Below, piece after piece: positions 51,253 to 59,735 of a stretch of 64,000 nucleotides of DNA. The first letter of the stretch is position 1, and each line of letters opens with the position of its first letter. The stretch comes from Streptomyces xanthii (GTDB lineage: Bacteria > Actinomycetota > Actinomycetes > Streptomycetales > Streptomycetaceae), in assembly GCF_014621695.1 (NCBI RefSeq), contig NZ_CP061281.1, forward strand, positions 3,906,001-3,970,000. Reading direction: 5' to 3'. The notes beneath the pieces were generated by a model. That model was not told where the DNA came from, did not search any database, and saw nothing but the letters and a program-made list of their open reading frames with translations. A program made the position numbers and the translations under genes.

Positions 51253-52104
51253 TCACCCTTCGGCTTGCCGGTAAACGATGGTGGTGGAGCCCACGACGAT
51301 CCGCGAGCCGTCGCGGAGCGTAGCGCGGGTGGTGTGCTGCCCGTCCACCACGATCCCGTTGGTGGATCCCAGATCCTGGATCGTCGAGGGCGTTCCGGTC
51401 CGGATCTCGCAGTGCCGGCGCGATACGCCGGGGTCGTCGATCCGCACGTCGGCCTCGGTGGAACGGCCGAGCACGAGGGTGGGGCGGGAGATCTGGTGCC
51501 GCGTGCCGTTGATCTCGATCCAGTGCCGCGTACGGGAGCCCGGCATCGGGCCCGCGCCGGGGCGCTGCGCCGCGGCGGCGGGCCCCGAGGGGGCGTGCGC
51601 CGGGCGGCCGGGAGGCGGTGCGGACGGCATCGGCGGCGCGGCGGCGGGCGGGTACCCGTAGCCGCCGGGCGCCTGGGCGGGCCGGGGTGCGGCACCGGGG
51701 TGCTGCGGCTCCGGCCGGTCCTGGCTGGTGGACGAGGCGAGGGTGCGGCTGCGCACGCGGTACAGACCCGTGTCCAGGTCGTCCGCCTTCTCCAGATGGA
51801 CCTTGATGGGGCCCATGAAGGTGTAGCGCTGCTGCTTCGCGTAGTCGCGGACCATGCCGGACAGCTCGTCCCCGAGCTGGCCCGAGTAAGGGGCCAGTCG
51901 CTCGTAGTCGGGCGCGCTCAGCTCGACGATGAAGTCGTTGGGGACGACCGTCCGGTCCCTGTTCCAGATCGTCGCGTTGTTGTCGCACTCGCGCTGGAGG
52001 GCGCCGGCGATCTCGACGGGCTGGACCTCGGACTTGAAGACCTTGGCGAAGGTGCCGTTGACCAGCCCCTCGAGGCGTTGCTCGAACTTCTTCAGGACTC
52101 CCAT
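51253..52104 (-). CDS. fhaA: DUF3662 and FHA-domain protein FhaA
   Basis: A 283-aa protein: the N-terminal DUF3662 domain (about residues 1-115; GVLKKFEQRLEGLVNGTFAK, VPNDFIVELS), a Pro/Ala-rich linker, and a C-terminal FHA domain with LGRSTEADVRI, VSRRHCEI and DLGSTNGIVVDG. FhaA homologues connect PknB to lipid II flippase regulation. It is the first gene of the leftward cluster. ATG start with GGAGGAGGTG upstream. Confidence 0.94.
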   Translation of the reverse strand: MGVLKKFEQRLEGLVNGTFAKVFKSEVQPVEIAGALQRECDNNATIWNRDRTVVPNDFIVELSAPDYERLAPYSGQLGDELSGMVRDYAKQQRYTFMGPIKVHLEKADDLDTGLYRVRSRTLASSTSQDRPEPQHPGAAPRPAQAPGGYGYPPAAAPPMPSAPPPGRPAHAPSGPAAAAQRPGAGPMPGSRTRHWIEINGTRHQISRPTLVLGRSTEADVRIDDPGVSRRHCEIRTGTPSTIQDLGSTNGIVVDGQHTTRATLRDGSRIVVGSTTIVYRQAEG

Positions 52105-52495
52105 GGGGCACCTCCTCCTTCGTAGCCGTCCTGCTTGTCGCTGTTGCCTTGCTCGCTCGTGCTGCCTACTTGGTACTGCTTACTGATCGTATCCACGCGT
52201 CGGGAAATCGGCTGGTTCCCCCTGTCCGCCCGGTCGATGAGTGTCGACGCTCACAGCCCCTGCCACGCCCCCGTCCACAGGGATCGTAGAGGGGGTCTCG
52301 GGACAGTGTCCCGTACGCGGCTGTGGAACCGGTCGGCCCGGACGTGACTCGTGGGCCGTCGCCGGCCGACGTGACCCGTGACCGCGGGTGCCCGCCGGAA
52401 ACGGATGTGAATCCACCCTCCGCAGCGTGCTAATCTTCTGCATGTCGGAAGGCGCCGCGGCCCGAAAGGGAGCGGAGCCGGAGGACACACCCAAT
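52105..52495. promoter_or_regulatory. Upstream region of fhaA and tRNA-Leu
   Basis: About 390 bp holding the presumed promoters of the fhaA cluster (-) and of tRNA-Leu (+). One DnaA-box-like CCGTCCACA is at 52271-52279. TAATCT at about 52430 may be the tRNA -10. Nothing else is recognised. Confidence 0.45.
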
Positions 52496-52579
52496 GCGCG
52501 GGTGGCGGAATAGGCAGACGCGCTGGATTCAGGTTCCAGTGCCCGCAAGGGCGTGGGGGTTCAACTCCCCCCTCGCGCA
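52496..52579 (+). tRNA. tRNA-Leu (CAG)
   Basis: 84 nt with a class II long variable arm (GTGCCCGCAAGGGCG). Acceptor GCGCGGG with CTCGCGC (one G-U pair), discriminator A; anticodon loop TTCAGGT, anticodon CAG. The CCA is not encoded. Confidence 0.96.
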
Positions 52580-52585
52580 CACAGC

Positions 52586-52623
52586 CGAGACGGGCTCATC
52601 GTGAAGACGATGGGCCCGTTTCG
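52586..52623 (+). terminator. Terminator after tRNA-Leu
   Basis: 17-nt arms (52586-52602 and 52607-52623) with three mismatches or wobbles and a GAAG loop. Confidence 0.8.
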
Positions 52624-52721
52624 CGTTTCCGGGTGGCGTCGGCGTGGATGAACTCCGGCGGATCCGGCGCCTGTAGATGTGTCCTGTCTCACGTCGCGCT
52701 GTCGTGCGGTGTGAGACGGCG

Positions 52722-52758
52722 CAGAGCCCCGCGGACCGGGAAGGTCCGCGGGGCTCTG
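52722..52758 (-). terminator. azoR terminator
   Basis: A 16-bp perfect stem (52722-52737 with 52743-52758), loop GGGAA, 31 bp past the azoR stop. Confidence 0.88.
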
Positions 52759-52789
52759 TCGTGCCGGTCCGTCGTGCCGGCGGCCGGGG

Positions 52790-53443
52790 TCAGGCGGCGT
52801 GCCGGGCGGCCGTCTCCTTGCCCTTGCGCTGGGCGTCCAGGAGGGCCTTCTCGCGGGAGGCCTCGAAGAGCGGGACGAGCTCGGCCATCGCCGGGTTCTG
52901 CGGGGCCATCGTCAGCTCCGGGACGATGAAGTCGAGGTCCAGGGCGAGGGTGTCGCGCAGCACGGCCTCCAGGTAGTTCTGCACGTACTCCATGCCCTCG
53001 CGCGGGGTGCCCGGCGCGTACGAGCCGCCGCGGCTGGCGACGACCGTGACCGGGGTGCCCTTGGCGGCCGGGGCCTCCACACCTGCGGTGCGGCCGAACA
53101 GGATCACGTTGTCGAGCCAGGCCTTCAGGGTCGACGGGATCGAGTAGTTGTACATCGGGGCGCCGATCAGGATGGCGTCCGCCCGCTCCAGCTCCTCGAT
53201 GAGCTTCACGCGCTCGGCGAAGGCCGCCGCCTGCTCGGGGGTGTGCGCGGACGGATCGGAGAAGCCGGCCAGGTGGGCGTGGGCGCTCAGGTGCGGGACC
53301 GGGTTCGTGTCCAGGTCGCGGTAGACGACCGTGCCCTCGGGGTGCTGCTCCTGCCAGGCGTTGCGGAAGGCGTCCGTGACCGTGCGCGAGGAGGACGCGG
53401 CGCCGGGGAGGAGGGAGGAGTCGATGTGCAGAAGCGTGGCCAT
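52790..53443 (-). CDS. azoR: FMN-dependent NADH:azoreductase AzoR
   Basis: A 217-aa flavodoxin-fold enzyme that reduces azo and quinone compounds with NAD(P)H. The FMN phosphate loop is ATLLHIDSSLLPGAASSSRTV in part; PMYNYSIPSTLKAWLDNV and VVASRGGSYAPG are family motifs. ATG start with CGGGAGAG upstream. It is divergent from an HxlR regulator over a 129-bp gap that contains an inverted repeat. Electrophile- or quinone-responsive control is probable. Confidence 0.93.
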   Translation of the reverse strand: MATLLHIDSSLLPGAASSSRTVTDAFRNAWQEQHPEGTVVYRDLDTNPVPHLSAHAHLAGFSDPSAHTPEQAAAFAERVKLIEELERADAILIGAPMYNYSIPSTLKAWLDNVILFGRTAGVEAPAAKGTPVTVVASRGGSYAPGTPREGMEYVQNYLEAVLRDTLALDLDFIVPELTMAPQNPAMAELVPLFEASREKALLDAQRKGKETAARHAA

Positions 53444-53500
53444 GGGGTCTCTCCCGGAGGTGAGGGTGGCGCAGCCGCGCCGTGAAGCGTGCTGCAGATG

Positions 53501-53533
53501 AGTATGTAGCTATTGATAACACAGGTACTTACT
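53501..53533. promoter_or_regulatory. Inverted repeat, probable HxlR operator (azoR/hxlR)
   Basis: Arms AGTATGTAGCT (53501-53511) and AGGTACTTACT (53523-53533) match as an inverted repeat at 9 of 11 positions, separated by 11 bp, one helical turn between arms. It stands out as AT-rich in GC-rich surroundings, between the two divergent starts. Confidence 0.7.
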
Positions 53534-53572
53534 TTTTTTCATCCCCGTACGGGAACGCAGTACGCTGGGCGC

Positions 53573-53962
53573 ATGGCCGGAAACGGGGAAGTCGCGGGAG
53601 TCGGGGCGCGGGCGGCCGTGCCCGGGGCGTGTTCGACGGTCGGCATCGGGATGACGCGGGTCTTCGCGCTGCTCGGAAAGCGCTGGACCGGGCTGGTCGT
53701 GGCCGTCCTCATGGAGGGGCCCGTGCACTTCTCGGATCTGCGCCGGGCCATCCCGGGGATCAGCGAGCGGATGCTCTCGGACCGGCTGACCGAGCTGGGG
53801 GGCGCGGGACTCGTCGTGCGGGAGGTCGACGCGGGGCCGCCGCTGCGGGTCGCCTACCGGCTGACCGAGGCCGGTGAGGCGTTGCAGCCGGCGCTGCGGG
53901 AGCTGGGGGACTGGGCCGAGCGGTATCTCGGGGTGCCCGAAGGGAAGGGTTGCTCGGAGTAG
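53573..53962 (+). CDS. HxlR-family winged-helix regulator
   Basis: A 129-aa regulator with the HxlR wHTH (LLGKRWTGLVVAVLMEGPVHF, RRAIPGISERMLSDRL, LTELGGAGLVVREV). A conserved N-terminal cysteine (PGACSTVGIG, about residue 21) could be the redox/electrophile sensor, as in YodB-type members. ATG 53573 is chosen; an earlier in-frame start (53513) would lie in the operator. It probably represses azoR and itself. Confidence 0.88.
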   Translation: MAGNGEVAGVGARAAVPGACSTVGIGMTRVFALLGKRWTGLVVAVLMEGPVHFSDLRRAIPGISERMLSDRLTELGGAGLVVREVDAGPPLRVAYRLTEAGEALQPALRELGDWAERYLGVPEGKGCSE

Positions 53963-54083
53963 CGGCTTCGGGAGGCCCGGGGGCGCGGGCCGGGGCCTGG
54001 AGTCCGGGGGCTCGTTCTTCGCGGACTCGGGGGTGCCTGCTCCGGGGTTTCGGGGGCTTGTTCTCCCGGCTCGGGTGAGGGGC

Positions 54084-54110
54084 TTGTGCACAGGCCGTGG
54101 GTTTTCCACA
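54084..54110 (+). promoter_or_regulatory. Pair of DnaA-box-like 9-mers
   Basis: TTGTGCACA (54084-54092) and TTTTCCACA (54102-54110), same orientation, one mismatch each to the consensus, upstream of the DUF2252 gene. Confidence 0.35.
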
Positions 54111-54185
54111 GGCTCTGACGGGGATTTTCGCGCGGCGGTACGGTCGTGACCGATCAGAGTTCACAGGCAGCTGCCGGGCTGGGCG

Positions 54186-55698
54186 ATGTGCCCGTCGGAG
54201 CGATGTACGGGGGAGGCGGTCTGCGTGGGCGGATCCGGGGACACGGTGGCGGCGGTGCCGCGGCAGGGCGACGGGCCGGACTCCGGCGCGGCCAGGAGGC
54301 TGCCGCGGGTGCCGGGGTTCGCACGGTTCGGCGGCGTCGGTGGCGAGGCGGCCGCGGTGGGCACGCCCAAGGAGGCCGGGAAGGCGCTGCGGCGCGGTGT
54401 GCCCCGGTCCTCGCACGCGGACTTCGCCCCGGACGCGGGCCGGCCGGACGCCGTCGCCGCCGTCGAGGAGTCGGGGCGGGGCCGGATACCCGAGCTGACC
54501 CCGCTGCGGGTCGGGCGGATGGTCGCGACCCCCTTCGCCTTCCTGCGCGGTTCGGCCGGCCTCATGGCGTACGACCTGGCGCGCACGCCGGTCACCGGCA
54601 TCGGCGCGCAGATCTGCGGCGACGCCCACGCGGCGAACTTCGGCCTGTACGGGGACGCGCGCGGCGGACTGGTCATCGACCTGAACGACTTCGACGAGAC
54701 CGTGCACGGCCCCTGGGAGTGGGACGTGAAGCGGCTCGCCACGTCCCTGGTGCTCGCCGGGCGAGAGGCCGGCGCCGACGAGGACACCTGCCGCAAGGCC
54801 GCCCACGACAGCGTCGGCGCCTACCGCCGCACGATGCGGCTGCTGGCGAGGCTGCCGGCGCTGGACGCCTGGAACGCGATCGCGGACGAGGAGCTCGTCT
54901 CCCACACCGACGCCCACGACCTGCTCGGCACCCTGGAGCGCGTCTCGGAGAAGGCGCGGAACAACACCAGTGGCCGCTTCGCCGCGAAGTCGACGGTGGA
55001 GGTGCCGGGCGGCGGGCGGCGGTTCGTGGACGCGCCGCCGGTGCTGCGCTCGGTCCCGGACGCCGAGGCCGCGTCCGTCGCCGCCGCGCTCGGCCCCTAT
55101 CTGGAGACGCTGTCCGAGGACCGGCTGCCGCTGCTGGGGCGGTACGCGATCCACGACGTGGCGTTCCGCGTGGTCGGCACGGGCAGCGTCGGCACACGCT
55201 CGTACGTGGTGCTGCTGCTCGATCACCGGGGCGAGCCGCTGGTGCTGCAGGTGAAGGAGGCGCGGCCGTCCGTGCTGCTCCCGCATCTGCCGGCCGTCGG
55301 CTTCGCGGCGCCGGAGGCCGGGCACGAGGGACAGCGGGTGGTGCTCGGGCAGAAGCGGATGCAGGTGGTCAGCGACATGCTGCTCGGCTGGACGACGGTG
55401 GACGGACGGCCGTTCCAGGTGCGGCAGTTCAGGAACCGGAAGGGGGAGCGTGGACCCGGCCGCGCTCGCCGCCGACCAGGTCGACGACTACGCGCGGATG
55501 ACCGGCGCGCTGCTCGCCCGCGCCCATGCGCACAGCGCGGACCCGCGGCTGGTCGCCGGCTACTGCGGCAAGAACGAGGAGCTGGACGAGGCCGTGGCGG
55601 CCTTCGCCGTGGCGTACGCGGACCGGACCGAGACTGATCACGGGGAGCTGGTGCGGGCCGTGCGCGAGGGGCGGACCGCGGCGGAGACCGGGGTGTGA
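54186..55698 (+). pseudogene. DUF2252 family protein, frameshifted
   Basis: The N-terminal frame (from ATG 54186; start uncertain) encodes DUF2252: CGDAHAANFGLYGDARG, DLNDFDETVHGPWEWDVKRLATS, and near the end VLGQKRMQVVSDMLLGWT and FQVRQFRNRKG. At a run of five Gs (55442-55446) the reading shifts; the family C-terminus (DPAALAADQVDDYARMTGAL, then YCGKNEELDEAVAAFA) continues in another frame to 55698. Removing one G joins both parts into one protein of about 503 aa. This is either a real mutation or a homopolymer sequencing error. The family resembles kinase-like folds; its function is unknown. Confidence 0.8.
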
Positions 55699-55731
55699 GG
55701 CCCTGGCCAGGACAGGGCCTAGGCTGGACGG

Positions 55732-56736
55732 GTGACGACCCCGGAGAGCGACGTGGCAGAGCAGCAGGCGGAGGGGCGGCCCACGGACGGGCAGCCCGCG
55801 GGCGGCTCGGCCGAGCAGGCTCAGGACCGAAGCGAGGCGGCTCAGGACGGAGCCGGGCAGGCTCAGGAGCACGGCGAGCAGGAGCACGGCGAGCAGGCTC
55901 AGGGACGCGGTGAGCGGGCTCAGGAGCATGGCGGTGCGGCTTCCGGTGAGCAGGCCGGGGAGCGGCCCGAGGAGCGGCTCGAGCGGGCCGTGCGGGCCGC
56001 CGAGCAGGCGCTGATCGAGTTCGAGATCGCGGTGGAGACCTTCCGGGTCGAGGTGGAGAACTTCTCCCGGCTCCACCACCAGAAGCTCGGGCCGATGTAC
56101 ACGCGCCTCGACGAGCTGGAGGCCCTGATCGCCGAGGCGACCGCGGCCCGTACCGGTGACCCCGAGGACCGGGCGAAGGCCGAGGAGGCGCGGGCCCGGG
56201 TCATGCCGATGCCGGGGGTCGAGGAGCTGTTCCACGGCTGGATGGACGGGGACGGGCTGTTCCCCGAGGCCGTCGCCATGCTGACCGATCAGCCGGTGCG
56301 GCCGCCGCAGCGGGTGCGGCCGAGCGAGGAGGCCCGCAAGCTCTACCGCGAGCTGGCCCGCAAGGCGCATCCGGACCTGGCCCAGGAGGAGACGGAGCGG
56401 GCCCGGCGCGACGAGTTCATCGCGCGGGTCAACGCGGCGTACGGCCGGGGCGACGAGGCGCTGCTGCGCGAGCTCGCCGAGGAATGGGCCGCGGGGCCGG
56501 TGCCGCCGGAGCGGGAGCCGTCGCCGAGCGAGGAGCTCTACGCCCGCCTGGAGTGGCTGGCGCAGCGCAAGGAGCTGCTCACGGTCGTGGCCCGGGAGCT
56601 GGAGGAGAGCGCGATCGGCTCGATGCTGCGGATGGCGCCCGACGACCCGGACACCCTGCTCGACGAGATCGCCGAGCAGCTGCTCGCGCAGGTCGCGGAG
56701 CGCGAGGCGGAGCTGCGGCGGCTCACCTCGGCCTGA
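55732..56736 (+). CDS. J-domain-like protein
   Basis: A 334-aa protein. The N-terminus (about residues 1-80) is a low-complexity Gln/Glu/Gly tract with EHGEQ/AQ repeats. A coiled coil follows (RAAEQALIEFEIAVETFRVE). About residues 200-245 form a DnaJ-like module with HPD in YRELARKAHPDLAQEE and a following FIARVNAAYGRGD; a helical C-terminus ends the protein. GTG start. It may recruit DnaK, but no substrate-binding zinc domain is present. Confidence 0.8.
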   Translation: MTTPESDVAEQQAEGRPTDGQPAGGSAEQAQDRSEAAQDGAGQAQEHGEQEHGEQAQGRGERAQEHGGAASGEQAGERPEERLERAVRAAEQALIEFEIAVETFRVEVENFSRLHHQKLGPMYTRLDELEALIAEATAARTGDPEDRAKAEEARARVMPMPGVEELFHGWMDGDGLFPEAVAMLTDQPVRPPQRVRPSEEARKLYRELARKAHPDLAQEETERARRDEFIARVNAAYGRGDEALLRELAEEWAAGPVPPEREPSPSEELYARLEWLAQRKELLTVVARELEESAIGSMLRMAPDDPDTLLDEIAEQLLAQVAEREAELRRLTSA

Positions 56737-56767
56737 GCCCGTTTCCTCTTCGGGTAGCGTCGTACGC

Positions 56768-57115
56768 ATGGTTTTCGGTTCTGGTGTGCCCACGGTCGCG
56801 GTCGACGAGCTCTCCGAGGGGGACTTCCTCCTCGATGTCCGTGAGGACGACGAATGGCGGGCGGGGCACGCCGAGGCGGCGCTGCACATCCCGATGAGCG
56901 AGTTCGTCGCCCGGTTCGGTGAGCTGACGGAGGCGGCGCCCCAGGACGGGCGGGTCAACGTGGTCTGCAAGGTCGGCGGCCGGTCCGCCCAGGTGACCGC
57001 CTACCTCGTGCAGCAGGGCATCGACGCGGTGAACGTGGCCGGTGGCATGGAGGCCTGGGCCGCGGCGGGGCGTCCCGTCGTGGACGGCGAGGGCAAGCCG
57101 GGCGCGGTGCTCTGA
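56768..57115 (+). CDS. Rhodanese-domain sulfurtransferase
   Basis: A 115-aa single-domain rhodanese. DFLLDVREDDEWRAGHAEAA and the active-site loop CKVGGRSAQ (Cys about residue 62) are present, with NVAGGMEAWAAAG near the C-terminus. ATG start with CGGGTAGCG upstream. It is a stand-alone cytoplasmic enzyme; the in vivo sulfur acceptor is unknown. Confidence 0.93.
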   Translation: MVFGSGVPTVAVDELSEGDFLLDVREDDEWRAGHAEAALHIPMSEFVARFGELTEAAPQDGRVNVVCKVGGRSAQVTAYLVQQGIDAVNVAGGMEAWAAAGRPVVDGEGKPGAVL

Positions 57116-57197
57116 CCTTTCCCGCGCGCGGTCGCCTCCTGGTTCTTGCGGTCGCTTCTCGATTCTTGCGGTCGGTCCTGTGACGCAGACCGACTGA

Positions 57198-57221
57198 GGG
57201 CCCCGGTTTTCGCCGGGGCCC
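57198..57221 (+). terminator. Terminator after rhodanese gene
   Basis: Stem GGGCCCCGG (57198-57206) with CCGGGGCCC (57213-57221), loop TTTTCG, then TTCT. Confidence 0.82.
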
Positions 57222-57279
57222 TTCTGCGTGCCGGGCGCGGGTGCCGGCGTGCGGATGCGGTGCGGGCGCGGGTGGGGTC

Positions 57280-58446
57280 TCAGCCGAGGGGGTGGGCGGC
57301 CAGGAGGTCGCCCAGTGCCTCCTCGTGCGCGGCGGCCGGGCCGAGCGAGAGCTCCAGGTGCTTGGCCCAGGCGTGATAGCGGTGCAGCGGGTAGTCGGTG
57401 TCCGCGCCGAAGCCGCCGTGCAGGTGCTGGGCGGTCTGCACGATGCGGCGCACGCCCTCGGAGGCCCAGGTCTTGGCGACCGCCACGTCACCGGCCACGG
57501 GCAGCGCGCCCCCGGCCCCGCTGCTGATGCGCCAGGCGGCCTGCCACAGGGTGGCCTCCATGGCACGCAGGTCGATGTACCGGTCGGCGGCCTGCACGGC
57601 GACGGCCTGGAACGTGGCGATGGGGTGGCCGAACTGCTCGCGCTTGCCCGCGTAGTCGCTGGTCATCCGGAGCGCTCCGGTGCCGAGGCCGAGGGCGAGG
57701 GCGCAGGTGCCGGTGGCGAGGAGATCGTGCAGCCGGGGCCAGGCCTCGGGGGCCTCGATCATGTCCCGGGCCGCGACGCGTACGCCGTCCAGGCGGAGCT
57801 CGGCGAGGCGTTCGCCGGTGGTGGATACCTGCTCGTCGAAGGTGAGGCCCGGTGTCCGCGTGCCGGGCCCGGGGAGGACCGCGATCAGGGGAGTGCCCTC
57901 GCCGGTGTGCGCCGGGACGAGGATCCGGTCGGCGTTGAACGCCCAGGGCACCGCCGTCTGCACCCCGTCCAGGATCCAGTTTGCCGGCCCGTCGGCCTGA
58001 TCCCCGGAGCCCTCCTGCCGTGCGGTGACCGCGAGTTCGGCAGGGTCGTGGCCGGTGCGGCCGGCCGAGGCGACGGTCAGCACGAGCTCGCCGCGCCCCG
58101 CGCCGGGCAGCAGCTCCTGCCGCAACTCCGCGCTGCCGTGGGCCTGTACGGCCGTGGCGGCCGCGCTGTGCTCGAGCAGCGGCAGCCGGGCCAGGACCTG
58201 CGCCGACTCGCGCAGCACCAGACACAGCGCCACGGCGTCGAGCCCGGCCCCGCCGTGCTCGGGCGCGATCACCAGGCTCAGCAGATCGGCGCCCGCGGCC
58301 TTGGCCCACAGGGCGCGGTCGAAGTCCTCGGCCACGGCCCCCGGAGTCAGCGAGGGGCTGGGCACCCCGTCCGGAGCGACCGGTGCGAACACCGCCTTCG
58401 CCGCCTCGGCGGCCGCCTCTTGCTCCTCGGAGAAGGTGAAGTCCAC
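57280..58446 (-). CDS. Acyl-CoA dehydrogenase (FadE-like)
   Basis: A 388-aa FAD-dependent dehydrogenase. The N-terminal helical domain begins MDFTFSEEQEAAAEAA, the middle strand domain has VPWAFNADRILVPA, and the C-terminal domain has REQFGHPIATFQAVA and QTAQHLHGGFGADTDYPLHR. It resembles the compact subunits of mycobacterial steroid-degradation acyl-CoA dehydrogenases (FadE28/29 type), which work as heteromers. A palindrome of the KstR type lies 79 bp upstream. Located after paaE (191 bp) but with its own operator. ATG start. Confidence 0.85.
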   Translation of the reverse strand: MDFTFSEEQEAAAEAAKAVFAPVAPDGVPSPSLTPGAVAEDFDRALWAKAAGADLLSLVIAPEHGGAGLDAVALCLVLRESAQVLARLPLLEHSAAATAVQAHGSAELRQELLPGAGRGELVLTVASAGRTGHDPAELAVTARQEGSGDQADGPANWILDGVQTAVPWAFNADRILVPAHTGEGTPLIAVLPGPGTRTPGLTFDEQVSTTGERLAELRLDGVRVAARDMIEAPEAWPRLHDLLATGTCALALGLGTGALRMTSDYAGKREQFGHPIATFQAVAVQAADRYIDLRAMEATLWQAAWRISSGAGGALPVAGDVAVAKTWASEGVRRIVQTAQHLHGGFGADTDYPLHRYHAWAKHLELSLGPAAAHEEALGDLLAAHPLG

Positions 58447-58524
58447 CGGCTGTCCCTCCCGTGCCTGCCCCGGCGGCTCTGCCTCGATCCGCCGGGCCGT
58501 AGCGGAATCTGACGGAGCGTCAAG

Positions 58525-58540
58525 ATAGAACAGGTTCTAT
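58525..58540. promoter_or_regulatory. Perfect palindrome matching the KstR-type TetR operator
   Basis: ATAGAACAGGTTCTAT, a perfect 7-2-7 palindrome. Its core TAGAACAGGTTCTA satisfies TnnAACnnGTTnnA, the published mycobacterial KstR motif. It lies upstream of the acyl-CoA dehydrogenase gene. Confidence 0.7.
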
Positions 58541-58637
58541 GAGAAGGGAACAGGAGGCGGGAGGAACAGGACGAGGGGCGCCGGGGTGGCCGAGGAGCGG
58601 GCGCCGGGGTGGCCGAAGGGCCGCGCGGCGCCCGGAC

Positions 58638-59735
58638 TCAGCGGTCGAAGTCGAGCTCCACCTTCTCCGTGGTCGGGTGGGACTGGCAGGCCAGCACATA
58701 TCCCGCCTCGGTCTCCTCGGGCTCCAGCGCGAAGTTCCGGTCCATCCGGACGGACCCCGCGACGAGGAACGCGCGGCAGGTCCCGCAGACGCCGCCCTTG
58801 CAGGCGTAGGGCGCGTCCGGCCGGTTGCGCAGAACCGTGTCCAGGAGGGACTCGCCGTCCTGGACGGGCCAGCTGCCCGCGCGGCCGTCGAGCTGCGCGG
58901 TGACCGTGGCGTGGGCGGGTGCCCCGGCCGCCGAACCGGGCCGGGCGGCGCCCTGGGCGTCGTCCACGTGGAAGATCTCCTCGTGGACGCGGTCGCGCCG
59001 CACGCCGAGGTCCCGCAGCGTCCGCTCGGCGCTCTGCACGAGCCCGTAAGGGCCGCACAGGAACCAGCCTGAGACCCGCTCGACCGGCAGCAGCGCCGGC
59101 AGCAGGGCCGACAGGCGCTCCTGGTCGAGGCGGCCCGAGGCGAGACCGGCCTGCTGCTCCTCCCGGGACAGTACGGTGACCAGCTGGAACCGGTCCGGGT
59201 AGCGGTCCTTCAGGTCGGCGACCTCCTCCAGGAACATCGTCGACGCGGTGGTGCGGTCGCTGCGGATCAGGCAGAACCGGGCCTCGGGCTCGCGCGCCAG
59301 CAGCGTCGCCGCGATGGAGAGCACCGGGGTGATCCCGCTGCCGCCGACCACCGCCGCGTAGTGCCCCGGCGCCGGGTCGAGGACGAAGCGCCCGGCCGGC
59401 GTCATCACCTCGACCTCGTCGCCCACGCCGATCTCCTTGTGGGCGTACGTGGAGAAGGCGCCGCCGTCGACCATGCGCACACCGACGCGCAGCGTGTCCG
59501 GTGCCGTGCCGGCCGGGGCGGGGGAGCAGATCGAGTACGTGCGGCGGATCTCGGCGCCCTCGGTCGTGCCGTCCGCGGTGCGGCGCAGGGCGAGGTGCTG
59601 GCCGGGGGTGAAGCGGTACGCCTCGCGCAGTTCGCTCGGCACCGCGAAGGTCAGGGCCACCGAGTCGTCGGTGAGCCGGTCGACCGCGGTGACCCGGAGC
59701 CGGTGGAAGCGGGCCCTTCCCGCTCCTTGTGCCAT
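58638..59735 (-). CDS. paaE: Phenylacetyl-CoA epoxidase reductase subunit PaaE
   Basis: A 365-aa reductase: an N-terminal FAD domain (RRTYSICSPAP), an NAD(P)H domain (VVGGSGITPVLSIAATLL, GWFLCGPYGLV) and a C-terminal plant-type ferredoxin [2Fe-2S] with CKGGVCGTCRAFL and a later Cys in YVLACQ. It passes electrons to the PaaA di-iron center. ATG 59735 overlaps the paaD stop by 1 bp. It is the last gene of the paaABCDE operon. Confidence 0.95.
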   Translation of the reverse strand: MAQGAGRARFHRLRVTAVDRLTDDSVALTFAVPSELREAYRFTPGQHLALRRTADGTTEGAEIRRTYSICSPAPAGTAPDTLRVGVRMVDGGAFSTYAHKEIGVGDEVEVMTPAGRFVLDPAPGHYAAVVGGSGITPVLSIAATLLAREPEARFCLIRSDRTTASTMFLEEVADLKDRYPDRFQLVTVLSREEQQAGLASGRLDQERLSALLPALLPVERVSGWFLCGPYGLVQSAERTLRDLGVRRDRVHEEIFHVDDAQGAARPGSAAGAPAHATVTAQLDGRAGSWPVQDGESLLDTVLRNRPDAPYACKGGVCGTCRAFLVAGSVRMDRNFALEPEETEAGYVLACQSHPTTEKVELDFDR

